Part shown: positions 19,191-27,723 of the stretch, piece after piece | Layout: each line of letters starts with the position of its first letter | Numbering within the stretch: the first letter of the stretch is position 1 | Source: Kofleriaceae bacterium | Lineage (GTDB): Bacteria; Myxococcota_A; Polyangia; Haliangiales; Haliangiaceae | Direction of reading: 5' to 3' | Assembly (NCBI GenBank): GCA_018057825.1 | Contig: JAGPCY010000002.1 | Span: 309,685-373,684 of the forward strand | DNA length: 64,000 nucleotides | The notes under the pieces: generated by a model | Database searches by the model: none | What the model saw: the letters and a program-made list of their open reading frames with translations, nothing else | Told to the model about the DNA's origin: nothing | Made by a program: the position numbers and the translations under genes

Positions 19191-19982
19191 CTAGACGAAG
19201 CTCGTCCCGTCCGGCCACGGCGACGCCGGCTCCGGGGGCCGCGGCGTCCACCGGCTCCCGGCCCGCGGCTCGGGCGGCAGGGCCAGGCGGCGCCCGGGCC
19301 AGTCGCGCATCAGCTCCCACGCCAGGCGCGGCAGATCGAGGGCCCGGCCGCGCTCGCTACCGCGGCCGGTGGCCTGCCACACGCCGGCGATCCGCTCGAG
19401 GCCCACCGGTTCGGCGCTATCGGGAAAAAACGCGGTATCGTGGACGACGTCGAAGACCGGCTTGCCGCGCTCTTCGATCCGCCAGCGCACGACCCCGGGG
19501 CGGAGATAGCTGGCTGGGATGCGCTCGGGGGAGGTGGGCCGGCCGGTCCGCACCTCGGCGTCGACCGCGAGCTGGGCCCGCAGGAGGGGCGAGAGGCCCG
19601 TGGCCTCGCGGATCAGGGGGACGGCGTGGAAGGTGAAGCGGGCGGTCGCGGCGGCGGCTGGGACCGACGCCGACGCCGACGCAGACGGGGGCGGGGCGGG
19701 TGCTGCCGTGGGCCGGGCCCTCGTCTGAGCGGCCTTCGGCGTGGCGGCCGTCGCCTTCCTCGCGGCGGCCGTCGCCTTCCTCGTGGCGGCCGTCGCCTTC
19801 CCCTTGGCGGCCGTCACCTTCCCCTTGGCACCCGTAGCCTTCCCCTTGGCGGCCGTCACCTTCCCCTTGGCGGTCGTCGCCTTCCCCTTGGCGGCCGTCG
19901 CCTTGGGCTTCGCCGTCGGGCGCGAGGCCTTGGCGGGCGCCGGGGCAAGAGCCCGGGTCGAGCGAGAGCGCGGTCGGGCCAT
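19191..19982 (-). CDS. protein with histone-H1-like Lys/Ala repeat tail and unknown C-terminal domain
   Basis: 263 residues from the ATG at 19982 (an upstream ATG at 20045 would add 21 residues). The N-terminal ~90 residues are built of a 7-residue repeat ATAAKGK and variants (KVTAAKGK, ATAATRK), very basic and rich in Lys, Ala and Thr, like the C-terminal tails of histone H1 and bacterial H1-like proteins; such tails bind DNA. A Pro/Ser/Ala linker follows, then a ~150-residue domain with RFTFHAVPLIREATG and FDVVHDTAFFPDSAEPVGLERI that I do not recognise. It may be a nucleoid-associated or DNA-tethered protein. The stop touches repeat array 3. Confidence 0.7.
   Translation of the reverse strand: MARPRSRSTRALAPAPAKASRPTAKPKATAAKGKATTAKGKVTAAKGKATGAKGKVTAAKGKATAATRKATAAARKATAATPKAAQTRARPTAAPAPPPSASASASVPAAAATARFTFHAVPLIREATGLSPLLRAQLAVDAEVRTGRPTSPERIPASYLRPGVVRWRIEERGKPVFDVVHDTAFFPDSAEPVGLERIAGVWQATGRGSERGRALDLPRLAWELMRDWPGRRLALPPEPRAGSRWTPRPPEPASPWPDGTSFV
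19738..19912. repeat. tandem coding repeat (21-bp unit, AKGKATA)
   Basis: Consecutive imperfect 21-bp units, most containing TTCCCCTTGGCGGCCGTC or close variants on the plus strand, encode the Lys/Ala repeat of the H1-like protein. The first units (19738-19800) are more diverged (TTCCTCGCGGCGGCC). Confidence 0.8.
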
Positions 19983-20070
19983 GGGCCGATCGTCGGACAC
20001 GCCACCTGGTCGGCGCAACGTCGGGCGCGCGAATCTCGCCGACATGAACGGCGCCGCCAGCCCGGCGCAC

Positions 20071-20076
20071 TAACCT
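20071..20076 (+). promoter_or_regulatory. -10-like TANNNT box before the peptide cluster
   Basis: TAACCT ends 7 nt before the GTG at 20084, with no Shine-Dalgarno. It is the candidate promoter element for the HPr-kinase-like gene at the head of the cluster. Confidence 0.4.
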
Positions 20077-20083
20077 CCCACCC

Positions 20084-20926
20084 GTGTTTCGCTTCGACTT
20101 CGCCGGCCTGCCGATCGAGCTCCGCGCCGCCCACCCCGGCGCCCTCGACGACCTGGGACCGGTCTACGCCGGCTTCGCCACGACCGCCGCGCCGCTTTTG
20201 ACGATCGAGGTGACGCGCGTCCCCGGCTTCGACCGCGAGCGTGGCCCGGAGTATCCGGCCTTCGCGCGCCGGGTCCTGCCCGACGGCCGGCTCCGGGTCG
20301 AGCGCTTCGACGCCGAGGGCGAGATCGCGGTCGGCCCGCTGCCGCTGACCGCGCAGTTCCGCATCGGCCCCAGCCCCAACAGCCTCGAGGCCTGCCTGCG
20401 GATCGCCGCGTCCCTGGCCCTGCCGCGCACCCGGGCGCTGATCCTCCACGCCTCCGCGGTCGTCGAGGGCGAGCGCGCGCTGGTCTTCACCGGCGTGTCG
20501 GGCGCGGGCAAGTCGACGATCTCGACGATGCTCGCCGACGCCTACCCGGCCTGCACCAAGATCGCCGACGAGCTCCTGGTGCTGCGCGCCCGCGAGACCG
20601 GCGACCACGAGCCCGGCTGGCAGGTGATCGTCCCGCCCTACCTGGGGCCGGCCGGCGTCGCCCACGGCGCGACCGCGCCCCTGGCGGGTCTCCACGTCCT
20701 GGTCCAGGCCAACCACGACACCCGCGAGCCGCTAGCGCCGGTGGTCGCGCTGCGCGAGCTCTTGCGCCACGTCCTGGTCTACATCGCCGAGCCGCGCACC
20801 GCCGATCACGTCCTGGCCCTGGCCGCCGAGGTCGCGGCCGCCGTGCCGTGCTACCGCCTGCACTTCCGCAAGGACCCCTACGTCGGGCGCTTGCTCGAGC
20901 TGACCCCCGCCGCCTCGGCGGGTTGA
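20084..20926 (+). CDS. HPr-kinase-like ATPase of a peptide-modification cluster
   Basis: 280 residues. The central block LHASAVV ... FTGVSGAGKST (Walker A 137-145) followed by KIADELLVL (Asp 162) is the nucleotide-binding core of HPr kinase/phosphorylase-like proteins. It lacks the N-terminal regulatory domain of true HprK, and no HPr or PTS gene is nearby. Stand-alone HprK-like proteins of this kind recur in RiPP (ribosomal peptide) clusters, for example with lasso peptides, where some phosphorylate peptides and others have unknown roles. Here it lies just upstream of a radical SAM enzyme (81 nt between genes) and in the same direction as a precursor-like peptide. The GTG start is chosen over none better. 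Confidence 0.8.
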   Translation: MFRFDFAGLPIELRAAHPGALDDLGPVYAGFATTAAPLLTIEVTRVPGFDRERGPEYPAFARRVLPDGRLRVERFDAEGEIAVGPLPLTAQFRIGPSPNSLEACLRIAASLALPRTRALILHASAVVEGERALVFTGVSGAGKSTISTMLADAYPACTKIADELLVLRARETGDHEPGWQVIVPPYLGPAGVAHGATAPLAGLHVLVQANHDTREPLAPVVALRELLRHVLVYIAEPRTADHVLALAAEVAAAVPCYRLHFRKDPYVGRLLELTPAASAG

Positions 20927-21007
20927 TGCCTCGCCGATCGCCTCCTACACTTGACCCGCGCACCGTCCGCTAGCCCCCGTGGAGCCCCTCATGAGCCGGA
21001 GCCCGTC

Positions 21008-22180
<1,173 letters not shown>

Positions 22181-22271
22181 CGCACAGGAAGCCGGCGTCG
22201 CCGGTCCGGGGTGACCGTCGACGCCCCGGATGACCGTCGACGCCCCGGCGTGACGATGGCGCCGACCGCGT

Positions 22272-22316
22272 GCGCGCGCCGACAGTTTGGTACTCTCGCC
22301 CCACGTCGGCGCGCGC
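22272..22316. promoter_or_regulatory. 12-bp perfect inverted repeat in the leader of the giant lipoprotein gene
   Basis: GCGCGCGCCGAC (22272-22283) and GTCGGCGCGCGC (22305-22316) are exact complements around a 21-nt loop that holds a TACTCT box. It lies 19 nt before the ATG at 22336. It could be an operator overlapping a promoter or an RNA hairpin. A direct repeat GACCGTCGACGCCCCGG occurs twice just upstream (about 22211-22248). Confidence 0.5.
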
Positions 22317-22335
22317 GCCCGACCCGAGGACACCC

Positions 22336-25300
22336 ATGCCCACGTCCCTGTCTCGCTCTCTCGGCCTCCTGGCGATCTCCGCGCTGGTCGGCGCGACCGC
22401 CGCCTGCGGCGACGGCCCGATCTGTCAGTCGGAGGCGACGATCATCATCGCCTCGCCCCAGGGCCCGATCATCGCCGACGCCGACCCCGGCGCCGACGGC
22501 ATCCAGACCGACGTCGCGGTGCGCTCGACGTTCCCGCGCGACGTCGCCCTGACCCTGACCGTGCGCGACTCCACCGGCGAGGTCCTGGCGACCGCGACCG
22601 CGCGCACCGACGCCGACGGCGACGCCACCTTCGCCGACGTCACGATCCCGGGCGGCGGCGCGGTCCTCCACGTCGAGGGCGACGCCGGCGAGTGTGGCTC
22701 CGACGACGACGAGGTCACGGTGTCGATCGTCGGCGGCGGCGACTGCGCCCTCGAGTTCGCGACCGCGCCGGTGGCCAACGACTTCTACGCGCCGCTGCCG
22801 GTGTGGAACGCCACCGCCGACAGCGCGCCGGCCACCCCGGGCTATCAGGGCGACACCGTCGTCCGGGCCCGCGCGGGTGAGCGGGTCAAGCTGTTCCTGT
22901 CGGCGCCCGGCCTGCCCGAGGCCGAGATCGCCGCCGGCACCGCCGGTGACGCCGGGACCGTGACCCTGGCGACCAGCGCTCCCGAGGGCCAGGTCAACCT
23001 GCGGGCCGAGTGTGGCGTCGCCGATGGCGTCACCGCGCGGTCGTCGGGGGTGACCTCGATCTTCGTCGACACCGTCGCCCCGGTGTGCGCGATGGTCGAC
23101 CCGACGCCCGGCACGACGATCACGCCGGGCCTCGACACCAACGCCGACCTCACCGACGGCATCCAGCTCACGTTGCGCGGCAACGCCACCGGCGGCGACG
23201 GCGCTGGCGAGGCCGCGGCCTTCACGATCACCGCGCCGGGCGGGGGCACGACCGCGCTGCCCGGCACCGATCTGACAGCGACCGGCGACTCGACCGCGGC
23301 CGCCAGCTTCGACCCCGACACCGCCCCGGCCGACTACCAGGTGCGGTTCGCGACTCAGGATCACGCCGGCAACACCTGCCAGGTCGATCAGCCCTACCGC
23401 GTCGTCTTGGCCGGCTGCACGCTGACCGTGACCGCGCCGACTGGCACGGTCACCACCGACGCCGACGGCGACGCCACCAACGGCGCCCAGGTCGACATCG
23501 TCCTGTCGAGCCCGGCGTGCGCCGGCCGGACCGTGACCTCGGACTGCGGCAGCACCGATCCGAGTGGGATGATCGACGGCAGTGGCGCGGTGACCCTACG
23601 CGCCACGGTGTGCGACGGCGTGCCGTGTGAGGCCAGCGAGACCTGCACCGTCCGCGTCACCTCGACCGATGGCATCGAGACCTCGGCCGGCGTCGATCTG
23701 GCCTTCGACAACCTGGCGCCCAACGTGGCGGTCGCGGTGTCGCAGCCCCTCGGGGTCGCCTGCGGCGGCACGATCACGCCGGCCGCCGACATCGACGCCA
23801 CCGCCGCCGGGGTCCAGGTCCGCATGCGCGTCACCGCGCCGGCCGCGGTCACCCGCACCCTCGACGTGACCAACAGCACCGGCACCAGCACGCTGCCGGT
23901 CACCGGCGCGGGCGGCGAGGTGGTCGCCACGGTCGCCGCCGGCACCAACACCTTCGTCGGCCGCGGCGTCGATGGCGCCGGCAACGTCGGCAGCTCGGCC
24001 GCGTGTGTCGTCAACCTGGCCGATATCGCGGTCAACTTCACCGGCTCGCCGGCCGACGGCCTGGTCGGCGGCGCCGACGGCACGGTCGGTGGCAGCGGCC
24101 TGACCTTCGCGCTGACCGGCACGGTCTCGACCACCGGCGCCACCGTCAGCATCACCGTCGACGGCGGCGCGCCGATCGCCGCGGTGGTCACCGGCACGTC
24201 GTGGACGGCGTCCTTGACCCTGGCCGATCGCGCGACGCCCTACGTGATCGTCGCGACCGCGTCGGCGCCGCCGCGGGTCGGCTCGGCGACCCTGTCGCTG
24301 ACCGTCGATCTGTCGCCGCCGACCTCGCCCACCGGGTTGACCGCGATCGCCGACACCCGGCAGTCGATCCGCCTGAACTTCACCGCGCCGGCCGGGGCCG
24401 TCAGCTACCGCGTGAAGTTCGCGACCACCGCGCTCACCGACGCCAACTTCGACACCACCGGGACGACGTCGGCGGCCCCGACGCCGGGCGCCGCTGGGGC
24501 GTCCGAGACCGTCCGGGTCCCGACGCTCCGGCTCGGCACGCCGTACTGGGTCGCGGTCGCCAGCGTCGACGCCGCCGGCAATCGCTCGGTGGCCCAGGTC
24601 GCCGGGCCGCTCACCCCGCGCTTCGACGTCGCCGATCGCGCGGCGCCCAACACCACCGGCAACGCCGGCTTCGGGACCTCGATCGTCCGCGGCAAGTTCA
24701 ACGACGACGACTTCGAGGACGTCGCCGTCGGCGCGCCCTACGTCACCGCCGCCGGCGTGGCTGCCGCCGGCGAGGTCTACGTCTACCTCGGCTCGGCCAC
24801 CGGCCTGGCCAGCGCGCCGGCCCTGACCCTCCGCGGCGTCACCAACGGTGGAAACTTCGGCTACTCGCTCACCGCCGTGCGCTGGAGCAGCACGACCCGC
24901 CATGACCTGGTCGTCGGCGAGCCCTTCGACGCCAGCGGCAACGGCGCGGTCTACGTGTGGAGCGGCGGCGCCGCGCTGCCGACCGGTACGGTCGCGGCCA
25001 CGACCGCGACCCGCACGATCACCGCCGCCACCACGGCCAACTGGTTCTCCGGCGCCGCCCTGGGCTGGCAGCTCGCCGCCCCCGATCACGACGGCGACGG
25101 CACCGACGACCTGGTCGCGACCGCGGTGTTCGGCGACGGCGGCGGGGCCGGCGCCGCGGTGGTCTTCTACGGCGGCACCGTGCCCACCGGAACGGTCCGG
25201 ATCTCGGACCTCTCGGCCGCGGGCTCCGGCACCACCGTGGCGCGCATGTACGAGCAGGTCGGCGGCGACCTGTTCGGCCTGTATCTGCACGACGTCGGCC

Positions 25301-26037
25301 CGACCCAGGCCGGCGACGCCACCGACGATCTCGCGGTCGGCTTCGCCGAGGATGGTCTGGGCGGCGGCGACGTCGTCATCCTGCGCGGCGCAGGTCGCCC
25401 GACCGCCGCCGGCGTGACCCGCGAGCCCTTCACGGTCGGCCGCGACGTCCGCGTTCGCCTGGTCTCGATCGACGGCCAGCTCGAGTGGGGCTCGACGGTG
25501 GCGTCGATCGCCGATCAGAACGGCGATGGCGCGCGCGAGCTGGTGTTCGGCGACTACCGCTACCTCGCCGACACCGGTCTGGTCGCGATCGTCGACGGCG
25601 ACACCCTCGGCACCGCCGGGGTCCACACCGTCGACGCGACCAGCGGCGTCGGCGCCCTGGCCCGCTGGGTCGGCGCGGCCAGCAACGACCACCTGGGCAT
25701 GGCCATCGTCAACAACGCGACCGGCGGCGGCACCGACGTCAACGCCGACGGGGTCGAGGATCTGGTGATCGCGACCCGCCAGACCGGCACCACCCAGGCC
25801 GCCCTGGCGGTGTGGTTCGGGCCGGTGACCCTGTCGTCGGGCCCGCCCACCCCGGACCGCTTGATCGCTGGTCCGGCCAGCTTCCTGGGCGCGACCCCGG
25901 GCATCGGTGGAACTCCGATCACCGCGATCTGGGCCGGCGACGTGAACGCGGACGGCCTGGCCGACATCTGTTGGGGTGACTGGAACAGCGCCGCAGCCGA
26001 CGGTGGCCTCCAGGTCCTGTGGGACGACGGCAACTGA
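22336..26037 (+). CDS. giant FG-GAP/Ig-like surface lipoprotein
   Basis: About 1233 residues from the ATG at 22336 (GAGGA just upstream; signal peptide with lipobox ATAAC). The first two thirds are repeated beta domains of Ig/invasin type with Asp/Gly/Thr-rich loops and paired Cys. Around residues 655-760 lies a fibronectin-III-like domain (SYRVKFATT ... PYWVAVASVDAAGN). The last third has integrin-like FG-GAP repeats (FNDDDFEDVAVGAPYV, DHDGDGTDDLVAT, DQNGDGARELVFGD, DVNADGLADICWGD), a seven-bladed calcium-binding propeller pattern. It is probably exposed on the outer membrane for adhesion or binding. It lies between the radical SAM gene and the precursor-like peptide in the same direction, so it may belong to the same unit or may have inserted into it. 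Confidence 0.85.
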   Translation: MPTSLSRSLGLLAISALVGATAACGDGPICQSEATIIIASPQGPIIADADPGADGIQTDVAVRSTFPRDVALTLTVRDSTGEVLATATARTDADGDATFADVTIPGGGAVLHVEGDAGECGSDDDEVTVSIVGGGDCALEFATAPVANDFYAPLPVWNATADSAPATPGYQGDTVVRARAGERVKLFLSAPGLPEAEIAAGTAGDAGTVTLATSAPEGQVNLRAECGVADGVTARSSGVTSIFVDTVAPVCAMVDPTPGTTITPGLDTNADLTDGIQLTLRGNATGGDGAGEAAAFTITAPGGGTTALPGTDLTATGDSTAAASFDPDTAPADYQVRFATQDHAGNTCQVDQPYRVVLAGCTLTVTAPTGTVTTDADGDATNGAQVDIVLSSPACAGRTVTSDCGSTDPSGMIDGSGAVTLRATVCDGVPCEASETCTVRVTSTDGIETSAGVDLAFDNLAPNVAVAVSQPLGVACGGTITPAADIDATAAGVQVRMRVTAPAAVTRTLDVTNSTGTSTLPVTGAGGEVVATVAAGTNTFVGRGVDGAGNVGSSAACVVNLADIAVNFTGSPADGLVGGADGTVGGSGLTFALTGTVSTTGATVSITVDGGAPIAAVVTGTSWTASLTLADRATPYVIVATASAPPRVGSATLSLTVDLSPPTSPTGLTAIADTRQSIRLNFTAPAGAVSYRVKFATTALTDANFDTTGTTSAAPTPGAAGASETVRVPTLRLGTPYWVAVASVDAAGNRSVAQVAGPLTPRFDVADRAAPNTTGNAGFGTSIVRGKFNDDDFEDVAVGAPYVTAAGVAAAGEVYVYLGSATGLASAPALTLRGVTNGGNFGYSLTAVRWSSTTRHDLVVGEPFDASGNGAVYVWSGGAALPTGTVAATTATRTITAATTANWFSGAALGWQLAAPDHDGDGTDDLVATAVFGDGGGAGAAVVFYGGTVPTGTVRISDLSAAGSGTTVARMYEQVGGDLFGLYLHDVGPTQAGDATDDLAVGFAEDGLGGGDVVILRGAGRPTAAGVTREPFTVGRDVRVRLVSIDGQLEWGSTVASIADQNGDGARELVFGDYRYLADTGLVAIVDGDTLGTAGVHTVDATSGVGALARWVGAASNDHLGMAIVNNATGGGTDVNADGVEDLVIATRQTGTTQAALAVWFGPVTLSSGPPTPDRLIAGPASFLGATPGIGGTPITAIWAGDVNADGLADICWGDWNSAAADGGLQVLWDDGN

Positions 26038-26066
26038 TCGACCTTGGCGGGATCCCCTCCGCCTGA

Positions 26067-26072
26067 TAGCCT
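26067..26072 (+). promoter_or_regulatory. -10-like TANNNT box before the precursor-like peptide
   Basis: TAGCCT ends 12 nt before the ATG at 26085, between the giant lipoprotein and the peptide gene. It suggests that peptide and peptidase can be transcribed on their own. Confidence 0.35.
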
Positions 26073-26084
26073 CCGGAGCCGACC

Positions 26085-26240
26085 ATGAGCAACGAGACCA
26101 AGAAGCCCGAGCGCCCGAGCCAGCGCCGCCCCTACGAGCGGCCGGCGGTGGTGTCGGACGAGGTGTTCGAGACGATGGCGCTGTCGTGCGCCAAGGCCAA
26201 CCGCTTCACCTGTCCCGGCGGCAACCCGCAGAGCTCGTGA
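26085..26240 (+). CDS. candidate RiPP precursor peptide (51 aa)
   Basis: 51 residues: a charged Lys/Arg/Pro/Glu N-terminus, then YERPAVVSDEVFETMALSCAK, then a short core-like tail with a second Cys (FTCPGGNPQSS). The Cys residues are 35 and 43. A GGAG motif lies about 8 nt before the ATG. A Tyr-x2-Pro-x-Val ... Val-Phe-Glu-Thr-x-Ala-Leu-x-Cys leader, as I recall it, is shared by small peptides encoded with radical SAM enzymes in delta-proteobacteria; this is from memory and unverified. It fits a leader (1-30) and core (31-51). The stop overlaps the next start (GTGA), tying it to the S26-type peptidase. It was missed by ORF length cut-offs. The radical SAM enzyme at 21008 is the likely maturase. 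Confidence 0.72.
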   Translation: MSNETKKPERPSQRRPYERPAVVSDEVFETMALSCAKANRFTCPGGNPQSS

Positions 26241-26674
26241 TCGGGCAGCTCGGGATGATCGGGCTGGCGCCCGGTCTGCCGGCTGCCGTGCGGGCGCGGA
26301 TCGAGCTGCTCCGCGAGCGCGCCCGCGCCGGCCTTGCGGTCACCTGTGGCGGCGTGTCGATGGAGCCGGCGATCGCCCGCGGCGACGTGGTGATGGTCCG
26401 CTCGGGGTGGCCGCGCACCGGTGATGTCGCGGCCTTCGTGACCCGGGGCGGCCAGCTCGAGCTGCACCGGCTCCTGGCCCATGCGCCGCTCGTGGGCTGG
26501 TGGGTCCACGGCGGGGACAATCAGGTCGCCCCCGACCTGGGCCTGGTCCATCGCGCCCAGCTCGTCGGGGTCGCGGTCGGCTACTGGCGCGCGCCCGGCC
26601 TCGCCACCCGCGCTCGCGCCGTGCTCCGCCTGGCTCGCGCCGCGGTTCGGGGCGCAGCGCCTCACCCGCGGTAA
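26237..26674 (+). CDS. S24/S26-type peptidase of the peptide cluster (Ser-His type)
   Basis: 145 residues from the GTG at 26237, which overlaps the precursor stop by 4 nt; ATG 26255 is possible. Motifs: GGVSMEPAI (Ser41, nucleophile), RGDVVMVR (48-55), TGDVAAFV (61-68), ELHRLL (His77) and HGGDN (91-95), the order seen in signal peptidase I/SipW-like S26 enzymes. Where bacterial signal peptidase I has the catalytic Lys, this has His, as in Sec11/SipW-type enzymes. There is no N-terminal transmembrane anchor, so it may be cytosolic or peripheral. The likely job is removing the leader from the peptide encoded just upstream. Its last 13 nt overlap the end of the convergent DegT gene. Confidence 0.8.
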   Translation: MIGQLGMIGLAPGLPAAVRARIELLRERARAGLAVTCGGVSMEPAIARGDVVMVRSGWPRTGDVAAFVTRGGQLELHRLLAHAPLVGWWVHGGDNQVAPDLGLVHRAQLVGVAVGYWRAPGLATRARAVLRLARAAVRGAAPHPR

Positions 26675-27723
26675 TAGGCGCGCACCGCGGCGGCGACCCG
26701 ATCGACGGCGGTCGCCGGCAGGGTCGGGTACAGCGGGAGCGCGACGACCTCGCGGCACGCGGCCTCGGCCCGCGGGCACGCCCCGGCGCGGTAGCCGAGG
26801 TCGGCCAGGGCCGGCTGCAGGTGCAGCGGCGACGGATAGTAGATCTCGGTGCCGATGCCGGCCGCGGCCAGGTGCGCGCGCAGGCGATCGCGGTCGACCG
26901 CGCGCACGACGAAGTGGTGGTAGACGTGGTCGGGATGGGGCGGCAGCGGCGTGACCTCGGGCACCTCGGCCAGGGCCGCGCGGTAGCGGGCCGCGAGGGC
27001 CCGCCGGGCCGCGGTCCACGCCGGGAGGTGCGGCAGCTTGGCGTCGAGGATCGCGGCCTGCAGCGCGTCGAGGCGCAGGTTGCCGCCGATCGCGACGTGG
27101 TGGTACTTCGGCCGCGCGCCGTGGTTGCGCAGGAGCGCGATCCGATCGGCCAGGTCGGCGTCGTCGGTCAGGACCGCGCCGGCGTCGCCGCAGGCGCCGA
27201 GGTTCTTGGTCGGGAAGAACGACAGCGCCGCGGCCCGGCCGCGCACCGGGCCCGCGCCGATCGACTGCGCCGCGTCCTCGATCACCGGCACCGCCACCGT
27301 CGGCCACGCCGCCGGCCGCCCGAACAGGTGCACGGTCACGATCGCCCGGGTCGACGGGTCGACCGCCGCCGCCGCCGCGTCCGGGGCGAGGGTCAGCGCG
27401 TCGTCGACGTCGGCGAACACCGGCGTGGCCCCGACCCGCGCGATCGCCCCGACGGTGGCGAAGAACGACAGCGGCGTGGTCACGATGCGATCGCCCCGGC
27501 CCCAGCCCAGGGCCATCGCGATCGCCAGGAGCGCGTCGGTCCCCGACGAGGTGCCGACCGCGTGGCCGACCCCGAGCGCGGCGGCCAGCGCCCGCTCGAA
27601 CCGCTCGACCTCGGCGCCGCCGACGAAGCCGCCGTGGTCGAGGACCCGCGCGATCGCGCGATCGAGCTCCGGCCGGATCGCCGCGACCTCGGCCGCCATG
27701 TCGAAGAACCGGATCGCGGTCAC
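26662..27723 (-). CDS. DegT/DnrJ/EryC1 family PLP aminotransferase
   Basis: 353 residues of the sugar aminotransferase family. GTSSGTDALL near residue 58, VIEDAAQSIGA (PLP-contacting Asp and Gln), SFFPTKNLGACGDAG with the PLP Lys, and GGNLRLDALQAAIL are all present; the C-terminal small domain includes YYPSPLHLQPAL. Such enzymes aminate keto-sugars for surface polysaccharides or antibiotics. No other sugar genes lie here. Its ATG overlaps the stop of the upstream MBL gene by 4 nt, so they form an operon, although the functional link is obscure. Its end overlaps the S26 peptidase gene on the other strand. Confidence 0.9.
   Translation of the reverse strand: MTAIRFFDMAAEVAAIRPELDRAIARVLDHGGFVGGAEVERFERALAAALGVGHAVGTSSGTDALLAIAMALGWGRGDRIVTTPLSFFATVGAIARVGATPVFADVDDALTLAPDAAAAAVDPSTRAIVTVHLFGRPAAWPTVAVPVIEDAAQSIGAGPVRGRAAALSFFPTKNLGACGDAGAVLTDDADLADRIALLRNHGARPKYHHVAIGGNLRLDALQAAILDAKLPHLPAWTAARRALAARYRAALAEVPEVTPLPPHPDHVYHHFVVRAVDRDRLRAHLAAAGIGTEIYYPSPLHLQPALADLGYRAGACPRAEAACREVVALPLYPTLPATAVDRVAAAVRAYYRG

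Noticed and set aside
15391..19194. 1267-residue plus-strand ORF ending in Leu-Gly repeats
   Set aside because: It runs over M48 in another frame, antisense through the amidohydrolase, and through repeat array 3. Its length is caused by GC-rich DNA with few stops. No domain or start signal.
18887..19636. Ser-Val/Ser-Ala repeat protein
   Set aside because: A product of the hexamer array, which is open in every frame; the part beyond the array is antisense to the H1-like gene.
26238..26240. TGA of the small peptide as a selenocysteine codon
   Set aside because: The next gene starts in another frame across it (GTGA) and has its own conserved motifs; no SECIS-like hairpin was apparent.
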